A DNA stretch of 35,904 nt from the NCBI RefSeq assembly GCF_004348725.1, contig NZ_SMKR01000065.1, positions 1 through 35,904 of the forward strand, in the 5' to 3' direction. A model generated the notes under the pieces. The model searched no databases. It saw only the letters and a program-made list of their open reading frames with translations, and had not been told where the DNA came from. Source of the stretch: Kribbella turkmenica. Lineage in GTDB: Bacteria; Actinomycetota; Actinomycetes; Propionibacteriales; Kribbellaceae. The first letter of the stretch is position 1, and each line of letters starts with the position of its first letter. Both the position numbers and the translations under genes were made by a program. This document shows, one piece after another, positions 26,280 through 34,638 of the stretch.

Positions 26280-26464
26280 TTGTCAGTACAAGGCCTGCGA
26301 GATCCGGGAGGTGAGGCGCTCATGAACAGCGATCCCTCCAGACATACCAATCTCGCTCGACCTTCGAGAGGCTGACCTTCTTCTTCTCTTGATGCGGCCT
26401 GGGTGCCGTGGGGGTCGGGCAGACGTGTGCCCAAAACACCCGCACCACCGCATCCGGAGGACTC
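26280..26464 (+). promoter_or_regulatory. Structured leader of the CorA gene with a short ORF
   Basis: This 185-base leader starts near a -10-like TACCCT (26267-26272). It holds a ribosome binding site and 17-codon ORF (26323-26376), small hairpins (CTCGA 26357-26361 with TCGAG 26365-26369; GGGCA 26417-26421 with TGCCC 26428-26432) and a pyrimidine run CTTCTTCTTCTCTT. It contains GGTGAGGC, as the Mg-sensing M-box does, but the other M-box blocks are absent. A metal-responsive leader is inference. Confidence 0.4.
26323..26376 (+). CDS. Possible 17-residue upstream ORF in the CorA leader
   Basis: MNSDPSRHTNLARPSRG, preceded by GGAGGTGAG ending at 26316. It could act as a regulatory leader peptide like those before Mg transporters of enteric bacteria (mgtL, corL), though the sequences are not similar. 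Translation is unproven. Confidence 0.35.
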
Positions 26465-27613
26465 ATGTCCGACCTGCGTACGCGCACGCTCCGTGCGTTC
26501 AGCCGTACCCCGATCCGTGCCGCCGCCCGCCGTACCGTGGCCGAGCCGGCCGAGCAGCCGATCCGGGACACCACCACCCCGAAGCCCAACGGGCACAGCG
26601 TGGTCGACAGCGCGATCTACTGCGACGGCCGCCGGGTCGCGTCGCCGGAGTCGCTGGCGGAGACGTACCGCGTCCTGCACGACGCGCCGCGGAGCCTGGC
26701 CTGGATCGGCCTGTACCGGCCGGACCGGCGCGAGCTCGCCTCGCTGGCGCAGGAGTTCGACCTGCACGAACTGGCCGTCGAGGACGCCATCCAGGCCCAT
26801 CAGCGGCCGAAGCTCGAGCGCTACGGCGACACGTTGTTCGTGGTCCTGAAGGCCGCCCGCTACCGGGACGCGACCGAGCAGGTCGAGTTCGGCGAGGTGC
26901 ACGTGTTCGTCGGCCCGGACTTCGTGGTGACGGTCCGGCATGCCGAGGCACCCAACCTGGCGGCGGTACGGCGCCGGGTCGAACGCGACCCCGAGTTGCT
27001 CGGACGCGGCACCGAGGCGGTGCTCTACGCGATCATGGACAAGGTCGTCGACGGGTACGCGCCGGTGGTCGCCGGGCTGGAGAACGACATCGACGAGATC
27101 GAGACCGAGGTGTTCCGTGGCGACCCGAAGGTGTCGCGGCGGATTTACGAACTGTCCCGTGAGGTGATCGAGTTCCAGCGCGCGACCCGGCCGCTGGTCG
27201 GCATGCTCGAGGCACTGCGCGGCGGTTTCGAGAAGTACGGCGTCGACGAGGAACTGCAGCGGTCCCTGCGGGACGTGGCCGACCACGTCACCGAGGTGGT
27301 GGAGAAGGTCGACGGGTTCCGTGAACTGCTGCGCGACATATTGACCGTGAACGCGACCCTGGTGGCCCAGCAGCAGAACGAGGAGATGAAGAGCCTCGCG
27401 ATCGCCAGCAGCGAGCAGAACGAGGAGGTGAAGCGGATCTCCGCGTGGGCGGCGATCCTGTTCGCCCCGACGCTGATCGGCACCGTCTACGGGATGAACT
27501 TCGACCACATGCCCGAACTGCACTGGCAGTACGGCTACCCGTTCGCGATCGGCCTGATGGCGTTGGTGTGTGGAGGTCTGCACCAGATCTTCAAGCGGCG
27601 CGGCTGGCTCTGA
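26465..27613 (+). CDS. corA: CorA-family magnesium/cobalt channel
   Basis: A 382-residue CorA family protein forming a pentameric divalent-cation channel. An alpha/beta cytoplasmic domain (about 55-200) is followed by long helices with acidic and Gln-rich stretches (NATLVAQQQNEEMKSL) and two C-terminal membrane helices. The pore signature YGMNF lies at the end of the first, followed by DHMPEL in the loop. The basic tail FKRRGWL follows TM2. ATG 26465 has GGAGG at 26456-26460; the upstream in-frame GTG at 26408 lies in the leader and is rejected. It sits between leuCD and HU. Confidence 0.94.
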   Translation: MSDLRTRTLRAFSRTPIRAAARRTVAEPAEQPIRDTTTPKPNGHSVVDSAIYCDGRRVASPESLAETYRVLHDAPRSLAWIGLYRPDRRELASLAQEFDLHELAVEDAIQAHQRPKLERYGDTLFVVLKAARYRDATEQVEFGEVHVFVGPDFVVTVRHAEAPNLAAVRRRVERDPELLGRGTEAVLYAIMDKVVDGYAPVVAGLENDIDEIETEVFRGDPKVSRRIYELSREVIEFQRATRPLVGMLEALRGGFEKYGVDEELQRSLRDVADHVTEVVEKVDGFRELLRDILTVNATLVAQQQNEEMKSLAIASSEQNEEVKRISAWAAILFAPTLIGTVYGMNFDHMPELHWQYGYPFAIGLMALVCGGLHQIFKRRGWL

Positions 27614-27673
27614 ATGTTCGCGGCCTCGGCGGGGCACTAGTCTGCAGACACCTGTAGACCTTGGAGGCGGACC

Positions 27674-27859
27674 ATGTGGTTGTTCCTGCGCCGGCGCTTG
27701 ATCATGTGGGCGGTGCTGGCGATCGCCGTCCCGTTGCTGGACTGGCTGCTCGGGAAGGTGGCGACGGAGTTGCGTGCCAGGAAGGGCGAGTCGGCGGTCA
27801 CCCGCGGGCTCGACACCGCGCGGTCGGGCCTGCGAACGCTGAGCGGCAAGCGCCGGTAG
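27674..27859 (+). CDS. Small membrane protein with one N-terminal helix
   Basis: A 61-residue protein: short RRR anchor, one hydrophobic helix (about 9-27), and a basic tail (ELRARKGESAVTRGLDTARSG) that should lie in the cytoplasm. I recognise no family. ATG 27674 has GGAGG at 27662-27666, a clear start. A TAGTCT box at 27638-27643 may be its promoter, next to the ten-base palindrome GTCTGCAGAC (27640-27649). Confidence 0.7.
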   Translation: MWLFLRRRLIMWAVLAIAVPLLDWLLGKVATELRARKGESAVTRGLDTARSGLRTLSGKRR

Positions 27860-27989
27860 CCGGTCACGGATGCGGACCGGATCGTTGCTCTGAAGGGATT
27901 TCGGGGACCCCGGAAGTACTCCGAACGGCCGAATCGGGCGAATTGTGGCCCGGATCGCCCAAAACAAGGCCGAATTGCCGCGTTGGTGT

Positions 27990-28018
27990 TTGTGAACGGC
28001 CTGTTGAGTCCATAACGT
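27990..28018 (+). promoter_or_regulatory. Promoter of the HU gene
   Basis: TTGTGA (27990-27995), 17 bases, TAACGT (28013-28018). It lies 53 bases before the GTG. The leader also holds a TCGAGC/GCTCGA hairpin (28029-28045) and repeats of GTTCAC/GTGAAC around the promoter. Confidence 0.55.
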
Positions 28019-28070
28019 TCACGTGAGATCGAGCGCTGTGCTCGACGCCTAGTGTTCACGGAGGGAAGCA

Positions 28071-28631
28071 GTGAACAAGAGCCAGTTGGTCGAAGCGCTC
28101 GCAGTGCACTTCGACGGAAACCGCCGCCAGGCCCAGCATGCGTTGGAGTCGGTGATCGACACCGTCCAGCGTGAGCTGACCAAGAAGGGCGGCAAGGTCG
28201 CCATCACCGGTTTCGGTGCCTTCGAGGCCATCGAGCGTGGCGCGCGCATCGTGCGCAACCCGCGGACCGGTGAGACCAAGCGTGCCAAGAAGACCACGGT
28301 GCCGAAGTTTCGCGCGGGTGCGGAGCTGAAGGCCGTCGTCTCCGGTGCGAAGAAGCTGCCGAAGCTGGTCGTGCCGAAGCCGGCCGCGAGCGCCACCAAG
28401 GCGGCCGCCCCGGCGAAGAAGGCTGCCCCGGCCAAGGCCGCGGCGACCAAGACCGCCGCCAAGAAGGCGCCGGCCAAGAAGACGGTCGCGAAGAAGGCCC
28501 CGGCCAAGAAGGCCCCGGCCAAGACCGTCGCCAAGAAGGCTCCGGCCAAGAAGACGACCGTTGCCAAGAAGGCTCCGGCCAAGAAGGCCCCAGCCAAGAA
28601 GGCCACCGCGAAGCGCGCTTCTTCTCGCTGA
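28071..28631 (+). CDS. hupB: HU nucleoid protein with Lys/Ala/Pro tail
   Basis: A 186-residue DNA-binding and bending protein. Residues 1-94 are a complete HU domain ([49 protein letters not shown]). From about 100 the chain is an eukaryotic H1-like tail of [11 protein letters not shown] repeats (about 80 residues), as in mycobacterial HupB and Streptomyces HupS, that binds DNA without sequence choice and may be acetylated. The GTG at 28071 has GGAGGGA at 28060-28066. The repeats in the DNA come from the tail coding sequence. Confidence 0.95.
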   Translation: MNKSQLVEALAVHFDGNRRQAQHALESVIDTVQRELTKKGGKVAITGFGAFEAIERGARIVRNPRTGETKRAKKTTVPKFRAGAELKAVVSGAKKLPKLVVPKPAASATKAAAPAKKAAPAKAAATKTAAKKAPAKKTVAKKAPAKKAPAKTVAKKAPAKKTTVAKKAPAKKAPAKKATAKRASSR

Positions 28632-28662
28632 CCTTCACGCACTGCAGCACCGCAACACCAGC

Positions 28663-28700
28663 GAAGGCCGGTCACCCCACTCCAGGGGCGACCGGCCTTC
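28663..28700. terminator. Hairpin after the HU gene
   Basis: GAAGGCCGGTC (28663-28673) pairs perfectly with 28690-28700, and inner CCCC/GGGG (28675-28678 with 28685-28688) extend it. It lies between convergent genes and can serve both; no T-run. Confidence 0.8.
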
Positions 28701-28741
28701 GCCGTGCCGGCACGATCCGGTCACGGTGCCCTGAGCAACTG

Positions 28742-28948
28742 TCAGAGCTCGGTGATGAAGTCCACCTTGGTGATGCTCAGCCCCTCGCCCGATCCAGTGG
28801 TTTCCAGCCGGACCCGCTGGCCGACCCGCAGATGCCGGACCGGGGTGTCGGCGACGGCGTGCACGGTGAAGTGCAGCTCGACGCCGCGGTCGGTCAGCAC
28901 CGCGCCGGAGAAGGTCTCGCTGTCGTAGCGGCTCACGGTTCCTTGCAT
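28742..28948 (-). CDS. Cold-shock-like small OB-fold protein, divergent
   Basis: A 68-residue protein with the layout of a cold-shock domain: MQGTVSRYDSETFSGAV for the first strands, VELHFTVHAV for the RNP2 region and a final RVRLETTG strand. However the aromatic residues of RNP1 (KGFGFI) and RNP2 (VFVHF) are mostly gone, so RNA binding in the classic way is doubtful. ATG 28948 is one base past the cofC stop; they are probably co-transcribed, although TAGCCT six bases before it may give a leaderless mRNA. Confidence 0.65.
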   Translation of the reverse strand: MQGTVSRYDSETFSGAVLTDRGVELHFTVHAVADTPVRHLRVGQRVRLETTGSGEGLSITKVDFITEL

Positions 28949-28949
28949 G

Positions 28950-29621
28950 TCAGCAGGCTAGACCCTCGGTCCCGGTGGCGGCACCGAGCACGAGGGACAT
29001 CATGTCGGCGGTCGCCGGACCTACACCGAGTTGTACGGCGTGCGCCAGATCGGCCGCGGTGTCGACGTCGCGCCGTACCGAGTCGATCCCGGTCAGCTCG
29101 ACCGCAACGGCGCCCGATGCCTGGTGGGCCAGCGCGGAACCCACGCCGAACCGGGGATCCAGCGCGGTCCCGGGGGCTGCCGCGAGCAACGTCGTACCGG
29201 TGCCGGGGAGGTCGATCACGAACGACCGCGGTGCCGAACACGCGGCCAGAACGGCGGTCAGCTCGCCCGGCCGGAGCGCGGGCAGGTCTGCGGAGAGCGC
29301 GACGACGCCGTCGTCCGGGAACTCCGCTGCGGCGACCTCGGCACCGTGCAGCAAGGCTTCGTTGAGGCCCGCGGACGGCAGGTCGGGAACGACTCGCGCA
29401 CCGACCGCCGTGACGTCCGCGGCCACGACCGGGTCGTCGGTGACGACCAGGACGGCGCGGACCAGGGGAGAGGCGAGGGCGGCCGCAGTAGTGTCGACAG
29501 CGAAGGCACGGGCGAGCTCCGGCCGGTGCTGGGGGTAGGCCGCAGCGAGCCGGCTCTTCGCGATCGCCGTACGCTTCACCGGGATCGCCAGGGTCCAGGA
29601 AGCGACCTGTAGGTCTGCCAT
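28950..29621 (-). CDS. cofC: 2-phospho-L-lactate/PEP guanylyltransferase for coenzyme F420
   Basis: It activates phosphoenolpyruvate or 2-phospholactate with GTP for F420 synthesis (CofC/FbiD). The 223-residue nucleotidyltransferase fold has IPVKRTAIAKSRLA near the N-terminus, VVTDDPVVAADV, PDLPSAGLNEALLHGA, ALSADLPALRPGEL and RDVDTAADL, all diagnostic. ATG 29621 is used; ATG 29639 adds six residues and would collide with the opposite gene's region. It diverges from plsC with 52 bases between, the arrangement next to gpsA that is common in actinobacteria. Confidence 0.9.
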   Translation of the reverse strand: MADLQVASWTLAIPVKRTAIAKSRLAAAYPQHRPELARAFAVDTTAAALASPLVRAVLVVTDDPVVAADVTAVGARVVPDLPSAGLNEALLHGAEVAAAEFPDDGVVALSADLPALRPGELTAVLAACSAPRSFVIDLPGTGTTLLAAAPGTALDPRFGVGSALAHQASGAVAVELTGIDSVRRDVDTAADLAHAVQLGVGPATADMMSLVLGAATGTEGLAC

Positions 29622-29673
29622 CAGGCAGGATTCTCCCATGACGGGCGGCAGTGACGAGCACCAGGAGGCAGCA

Positions 29674-30441
29674 GTGGACGGCCAGGCCAGTCAGACGCCG
29701 GACCCCCGGCCGCGCCGGGGATTCTGGTTCGGTCTCGTGGTCGCGATCGTCAAGCCGTTCATGCTGGTGTTCACCAAGCCGGAGTTCACCGGCCGGGAGA
29801 ACATGCCGCGGTCCGGCGGCGTGGTGTTCGCGCCGAACCACATCTCGCACTTCGACCCGCTGGTGCTCGGGTTCTACATCTGGGAGTGCCGGCGGATCCC
29901 GCGGTTCCTGGGCAAGGCCTCGGTCTTCAAGATCCCGGTGGTCGGCCGGATCATCTCCAGCGCCGGCCAGATCCCGGTGTACCGGGAGTCGGCCCAGGCC
30001 GCCGACGCCTTCCGGGACGCGGTCGCCGCGGTCGAGCGGGGCGAGTGCGTCGGCGTCTACCCGGAGGGCACGATCACCCGGGACCCGGAACTGTGGCCGA
30101 TGACCGGCAAGACCGGCGCCGCCCGGATCGCGCTGATGACCGGCTGCCCGGTGATCCCGCTCGCCAACTGGGGTGCGCAGGAAATCTTCGCGTCGTACAG
30201 CGGCAAGCTGCGGATCCGGCTGCTGCCCCGCAAGCGGATCCAGGTGCGGGCGGGGAAGCCGGTCGACCTGAGCGCGTTCCGGGGCCGGCCGATCACCAAC
30301 CAGCTGTTGCACGAGGCAACCGAGGTGATCATGCACGCGGTCGCCGCGACCCTCGGCGAGCTCCGCGGCGAGACCCCGCCCAAGGAACTCTACGACCTGC
30401 GCAAGGCCCGGGCAGCGGACGACGGTGAGGAGAAGGCATGA
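29674..30441 (+). CDS. plsC: 1-acyl-sn-glycerol-3-phosphate acyltransferase
   Basis: A membrane-bound acyltransferase for phosphatidic acid synthesis. The 255-residue protein has a hydrophobic stretch near the N-terminus ([14 protein letters not shown]), the catalytic H-x4-D at His56-Asp61 (NHISHFD) and the glycerol-phosphate motif YPEGT at 129-133. Start is the GTG at 29674 because AGGAGG at 29663-29668 sits five bases before it; an ATG at 29638 in frame has no such site. Its TGA overlaps the gpsA ATG. Confidence 0.93.
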   Translation: MDGQASQTPDPRPRRGFWFGLVVAIVKPFMLVFTKPEFTGRENMPRSGGVVFAPNHISHFDPLVLGFYIWECRRIPRFLGKASVFKIPVVGRIISSAGQIPVYRESAQAADAFRDAVAAVERGECVGVYPEGTITRDPELWPMTGKTGAARIALMTGCPVIPLANWGAQEIFASYSGKLRIRLLPRKRIQVRAGKPVDLSAFRGRPITNQLLHEATEVIMHAVAATLGELRGETPPKELYDLRKARAADDGEEKA

Positions 30442-31442
30442 CAAAGGTGGCAGTCTTCGGGGCTGGATCCTGGGGTACGGCGTTCGCCACGGTGCTGGCG
30501 AACGCGGGGAACCAGGTGTCCGTCTGGGGCCGGCGGGAATCGCTGTGCGAGGCGATCAACACCACGCACGAGAACCCCGACTACCTGCCCGGGCTGCGCC
30601 TGCCGGACGCGATCACCGCGACCCACGACCCCGCCGCGGCCGCAGCCGGTGCGGAAGCCGTCGTCCTGGCCGTGCCGAGTCAGTCGTTGCGCGACAACCT
30701 GAAGGACTGGGCCGGCGTGCTGCCGAACGCCGTACCGCTGGTGAGTCTGATGAAGGGCGTGGAGGTCGGTACGACGAAGCGGATGAGCGAGGTGATCGCC
30801 GAGCTCACCGGCGCCGGTCCGGAGCGGATCGCCGTCGTCTCGGGGCCGAACCTGGCGCGTGAGATCGCCGAGGGACAGCCGGCCGCGTCGGTCGTCGCGT
30901 GTGCCGACGAAGGAACGGCGACCCGGCTGCAGAAACTGTGCCACTCGCAGACGTTCCGCCCGTACACGAACAACGACGTGATCGGCTGTGAGCTGGGCGG
31001 CGCGACCAAGAACGTGATCGCGCTCGCGGTCGGGATGGCGATCGGCCTCGGCTTCGGCGACAACGCCCGGGCGTCCGTGATCACCCGCGGCCTGGTGGAA
31101 ACCGCACGCCTGGGTACGGCGCTCGGCGCGCGGGAGCATACGTTCTCCGGCCTGGCCGGGCTGGGTGACCTGGTCGCGACCTGCTCGTCGCCGCTGTCGC
31201 GTAACCGCACGTTCGGCGAGAAGCTCGGTCAAGGCATGACGGTCGCCGAGATCGCGGGCGCGACCCGGCAGGTCGCCGAGGGCGTCAAGTCCTGCTCGTC
31301 GATCACCGACCTCGCCCACCACCACGACGTCGAGATGCCCATCGCCGAACACGTCACCAAGGTCGTCGCGGGCGAGATGACGCCGAAGGACATGCTCTTC
31401 AGCCTGGTGTCGAGGTCGGCCAAGTCGGAACGCTGGGGATGA
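30438..31442 (+). CDS. gpsA: Glycerol-3-phosphate dehydrogenase [NAD(P)+]
   Basis: It reduces dihydroxyacetone phosphate to the glycerol-3-phosphate used by PlsC-type acyltransferases. The 334-residue protein has [14 protein letters not shown] at the N-terminus (NAD(P) binding), [19 protein letters not shown], the catalytic lysine in [13 protein letters not shown] and the signature [15 protein letters not shown] overlap with plsC and again with the next gene shows a tightly coupled operon that joins backbone and acyl steps. Confidence 0.97.
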   Translation: MTKVAVFGAGSWGTAFATVLANAGNQVSVWGRRESLCEAINTTHENPDYLPGLRLPDAITATHDPAAAAAGAEAVVLAVPSQSLRDNLKDWAGVLPNAVPLVSLMKGVEVGTTKRMSEVIAELTGAGPERIAVVSGPNLAREIAEGQPAASVVACADEGTATRLQKLCHSQTFRPYTNNDVIGCELGGATKNVIALAVGMAIGLGFGDNARASVITRGLVETARLGTALGAREHTFSGLAGLGDLVATCSSPLSRNRTFGEKLGQGMTVAEIAGATRQVAEGVKSCSSITDLAHHHDVEMPIAEHVTKVVAGEMTPKDMLFSLVSRSAKSERWG

Positions 31443-32347
31443 TCCCGGACACGTTCGTTCAGGGCACCCTCGCCCGCGAAGGGGAATCGGCGCGACTTTG
31501 GCTCACCGGCCTGCCCACGCTGGTCGAGGAGCTGATGTCGCGGTGGGAGTGCACGCCCGACGGCGACGTGACGCACGGCCGGGTGGGCCTGATCGTTCCG
31601 GTCCAGCACGCGCGTGGTGCCGCGGTGATCAAGGTGTCGTTCCCGCATCCGGGCAACGTGCACGAGCCGGACGCGCTCGTCGCCTGGGACGGGCGTGGGG
31701 CGGTGCGGTTGTACGAGCGGGCCGACGCACAGTTCGCCATGCTGCTGGAGCGAGCGCATCCGACGACCCTTGCCGAAGAATCGGACGCGATCCCCTCTGA
31801 CGCCGGCCGGCTCTGCCGACGCCTGGCGGTGCCCGCGTCTCCCGGTCTGCCGCGGCTGCGGGATCGTGCCGGCGAATGGGCTGCCGAACTCCGCAAGGAC
31901 GCCCGCGAACTGGCGCATCCACTGCCCGATCCGGTGGTGGACGCCGCGGTGGCGGTCATCGGCGAGCTCGGCCGAGATCAACCGGACGTGCTGGTCCACG
32001 GGGACTTCCATCCCAGCAACATCCTGCGGAGCGAGCGGGAACCATGGCTGGCGGTCGATCCCAAGGGCCTCGTCGGCGATCCGGCGTACGACGCCGCGAC
32101 CTTCCTCAAGCCCCGCGCGTTGGCACTGATGAAGTCCGGCGACCTGGTGAAGGCTCTGCAGCGTGAACTGGAGGTGTTCGCGGATTCCGCGGAGCTCGAC
32201 CCCGAGCGGGTGCGGCTGTGGGCGAGGCTTCAGTTGGTGCAGGCGGCGTTCCACGGCCGCCGGCACGGTTTCGGCCGCGCGCGAAGTGGCCCCGCGCTGG
32301 ACCGGCTGATCACCTTCGTGGATCAGTTGCCCGTGAGTTGGTGCTGA
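31439..32347 (+). CDS. Aminoglycoside/hydroxyurea phosphotransferase-family protein
   Basis: A 302-residue kinase-like protein of the APH(6)/hydroxyurea antibiotic-resistance kinase family. It has a small N-lobe with [10 protein letters not shown] as ATP lysine region and a C-lobe with the catalytic loop [13 protein letters not shown] and the metal-binding aspartate in [17 protein letters not shown]. In streptomycin producers this family phosphorylates streptomycin at O6; here the substrate is not known and a housekeeping role is possible. ATGA overlap with gpsA. The last 25 bases overlap the convergent ROK gene. Confidence 0.88.
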   Translation: MIPDTFVQGTLAREGESARLWLTGLPTLVEELMSRWECTPDGDVTHGRVGLIVPVQHARGAAVIKVSFPHPGNVHEPDALVAWDGRGAVRLYERADAQFAMLLERAHPTTLAEESDAIPSDAGRLCRRLAVPASPGLPRLRDRAGEWAAELRKDARELAHPLPDPVVDAAVAVIGELGRDQPDVLVHGDFHPSNILRSEREPWLAVDPKGLVGDPAYDAATFLKPRALALMKSGDLVKALQRELEVFADSAELDPERVRLWARLQLVQAAFHGRRHGFGRARSGPALDRLITFVDQLPVSWC

Positions 32348-33450
32348 AGGACCAAGGTCGCCGCACCGCGAAGGGCGGCGTCCTGCCCGGACCTGCTGGT
32401 GACGACGCGCAGGTCGGTGGTGGCTAGGGGCAACGATCTGGCATAGATCGCTTCGCGGATGCCGGCCAGCAGGCTGTCGCCGGCCTGGGAGAGGGAGCCG
32501 CCGACGACGATGACGGAGGGGTTCAGCAGACTCACGCAGGCGGCCAGCACGGTGCCGATCTCGCGGCCCGCCTGGCGGACGGCCGCGGTCGCGGCGGTGT
32601 CGCCGGAGCGGACGAGGTCGACGATGTCCACGCTGCCCCGGACGCCGAGTCGGCCGGCGATCGCCGCGGCCGACGCGATGGCCTCCAAGCAGCCGCGGTT
32701 CCCGCACCGGCAGTGTTCGGTGTGACCGGCGGCCTGGATGTGGCCGATGTCGCCGGCCGCGCCCTGGGTGCCGCGATGCAGCCGGCCGCCGCTGATCACG
32801 CCGGCGCCGATGCCGGTCGCGACCTTCACGAACAGCAGGTGCTCGACGTCGGCGTACTCGGTCGCGTGTTCGCCGAGCGCCATGATGTTCACGTCGTTGT
32901 CGACCAGCACCGGCCCGGCAAGCTCGCGGCTCAGCCGGCCGACGACGTCGTACGAGTCCCAGCCCGGCATGATCGGCGGGTGGTTCGGCCGCCCGGTGCT
33001 GTGCTCGACCGGGCCCGGCAGCCCGACCCCGGTGCCCGCGAGGTCGGTCACCGACCGGCGGGCCTTCCTCAGCAGCGCCCGCCCGGTCCGCACCACCGCG
33101 CTCAGCACCGCCTCGGGACCTTCCGCGATGTTCAGCGCCGTCGCGGACCGATCGAGGATCGAGCCGGTCAGGTCGGTGAGGGCGACGGAGAGATGGGTCG
33201 CGCCGACGTCCGCGGCCAGGATGAGCCGTGCGCTCGGGTTGAACCGGAACCGCGCCGGTGGCCGCCCGCCGGTCGACGCCGCCTCACCGGACGGTACGAC
33301 GAGGCCGGCCGCGACCAGCTCCTCGATCCGGCCGGTCACCGTCGACCGGGCCAGCCCGCTGAGGTCGATGAGCTCGGCCCGGGTCCGCGGCTGCCCGTCG
33401 AGGAGCAGCCGCAGCACCGCGCCGCTTCCCGCCGTACCCAGATCACTCAT
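32323..33450 (-). CDS. ROK-family transcriptional repressor
   Basis: A 375-residue regulator: winged helix at about 8-62 (ELIDLSGLARSTVTGRIEELVAAGLV), then the ROK sugar-kinase-like domain with ILAADVGATHLSVAL, GVGLPGPVEHS, DNDVNIMALGEH and the zinc motif CRCGNRGCLEA. It resembles XylR/NagC-type repressors that respond to sugars. It is divergent from the Gfo/Idh gene, and the gap holds a dyad over that gene's -35 box, so it probably controls the sugar cluster. ATG at 33450. Confidence 0.93.
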   Translation of the reverse strand: MSDLGTAGSGAVLRLLLDGQPRTRAELIDLSGLARSTVTGRIEELVAAGLVVPSGEAASTGGRPPARFRFNPSARLILAADVGATHLSVALTDLTGSILDRSATALNIAEGPEAVLSAVVRTGRALLRKARRSVTDLAGTGVGLPGPVEHSTGRPNHPPIMPGWDSYDVVGRLSRELAGPVLVDNDVNIMALGEHATEYADVEHLLFVKVATGIGAGVISGGRLHRGTQGAAGDIGHIQAAGHTEHCRCGNRGCLEAIASAAAIAGRLGVRGSVDIVDLVRSGDTAATAAVRQAGREIGTVLAACVSLLNPSVIVVGGSLSQAGDSLLAGIREAIYARSLPLATTDLRVVTSRSGQDAALRGAATLVLQHQLTGN

Positions 33451-33478
33451 GCGCAGACTTCCGTCGGAGGGCCGCTGG

Positions 33479-33516
33479 ACTTTTGCTTGACAGGGTTCAA
33501 AAGTGTCACATAGCGT
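33479..33516 (+). promoter_or_regulatory. Promoter with overlapping operator-like dyad
   Basis: A consensus -35 TTGACA (33487-33492), 18 bases, TAGCGT (33511-33516). The inverted repeat ACTTTTG (33479-33485) / CAAAAGT (33498-33504) straddles the -35 box, as an operator of the divergent ROK repressor might. Confidence 0.7.
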
Positions 33517-33524
33517 CCTTCAGC

Positions 33525-34619
33525 GTGTCCACCAGTGCGCGCAGGCTCCGGGTCGGAATCGTCGGCGGCGGATTCATGGGCCGCGTCCACGGCAGGTCCG
33601 CGCTGGTCGCGGGTGCCCAGGTGGTCGGCGCGATCGGCTCCTCGCCCGAGCGGGCCGGTGCGGCGGCGGACGCGACCGGAGCCGAGCGCGGCTTCGCGGA
33701 CCTCGACGAACTGCTTGCCGCCGACATCGACGTGGTGCACGTCTGCACGCCGAACGACACCCACCTCCCGGTGACCCTGGCGGCGCTCGAGGCGGGCAAG
33801 CACGTCGTCTGCGAGAAGCCGCTGGCGACCTCGGTCCAGGACGCGGCCGGACTCCATGCGGCCGCGCTCGAGGCCGAGCGCGTCGGCGTCGTTCCGTTCG
33901 TCTACCGGTACCACCCGATGGTCCGGGAGTTGCGCACCCGGATCGCCGAGGGCGAAGCCGGGGTGATCACCAGCCTGCACGGGTCGTACCTGCAGGACTG
34001 GCTGGCCGGCGAGGACGACCAGAACTGGCGCGTCGACGACGAGGCCGGCGGTCCGTCGCGGACGTTCGCCGACATCGGGTCGCACTGGTGCGACCTCACC
34101 GAGTTCGTCACCGGCGACCGGATCGCGGCGATCAGCGCCCAACTGCGGACCGTTCGCGCCCGGCGCGGCGGCGCCGAGGTCAGGACCGAGGACCTGGCGA
34201 CCGCGCAGTTCCGGACCGAGGCAGGCGTCGTCGGCACGATCGTGGTCAGCCAGGTCGCGGCCGGCCGGAAGAACCGCCTGTACCTCGAGGTCTCCGGGAC
34301 CGAGTCGAGCTTCGGCTTCGACCAGGAGGACCCGGACCGGTTGTGGGTCGGCCGCCGGGCCGCGTCGCAACTACTGACCCGGGACCCGGCGACGCTCAGT
34401 CCGCCCGCGGCCAGGGTGAACCGGCTGCCGGCCGGGCACGCGCAGGGGTACCAGGACGCGTTCGACAGCTTCGTCGCCGACAGCTATGCCGCCGTTCGGG
34501 GTGACCGCCCGGACGGTCTGCCCGATTTCGCCGCCGGGGCCCGGTCCGCCCGGCTGATCGACGCGGTCCTGCGGTCGGCGGCCGCGGACAGCGCCTGGAT
34601 CACCGTCGAGAACTCTTAA
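33525..34619 (+). CDS. Gfo/Idh/MocA-family oxidoreductase
   Basis: A 364-residue NAD(P)-dependent sugar or inositol dehydrogenase type enzyme. The N-terminal Rossmann fold has GIVGGGFMGRVH, CTPNDTHLPVTL and the signature EKP with Lys98 (VCEKPLA); the C-terminal half has FVYRYHPMVRELR and DIGSHWCDLTEF, placing it in the Gfo/Idh family. GTG 33525 is preferred because the -10 box ends eight bases before it (leaderless mRNA) and similarity begins shortly after. Cofactor preference and sugar are not readable. The TIM-barrel gene follows after 19 bases. Confidence 0.92.
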   Translation: MSTSARRLRVGIVGGGFMGRVHGRSALVAGAQVVGAIGSSPERAGAAADATGAERGFADLDELLAADIDVVHVCTPNDTHLPVTLAALEAGKHVVCEKPLATSVQDAAGLHAAALEAERVGVVPFVYRYHPMVRELRTRIAEGEAGVITSLHGSYLQDWLAGEDDQNWRVDDEAGGPSRTFADIGSHWCDLTEFVTGDRIAAISAQLRTVRARRGGAEVRTEDLATAQFRTEAGVVGTIVVSQVAAGRKNRLYLEVSGTESSFGFDQEDPDRLWVGRRAASQLLTRDPATLSPPAARVNRLPAGHAQGYQDAFDSFVADSYAAVRGDRPDGLPDFAAGARSARLIDAVLRSAAADSAWITVENS

Positions 34620-34638
34620 CCGCTGAGGAGCCAGCCAG

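Noticed and set aside
26280..26460. Canonical M-box (ykoK) riboswitch before CorA
   Set aside because: Only GGTGAGGC matches; the other conserved blocks are absent or altered.
26408..26464. GTG 26408 as CorA start
   Set aside because: It lies in the leader; ATG 26465 has GGAGG at ideal distance.
28370..28620. Tandem DNA repeats in the HU gene
   Set aside because: They are the coding sequence of the [11 protein letters not shown] protein tail, expected in actinobacterial HU.
29638..29673. ATG 29638 as plsC start
   Set aside because: GTG 29674 has a strong AGGAGG five bases before it; the extra residues are low complexity.
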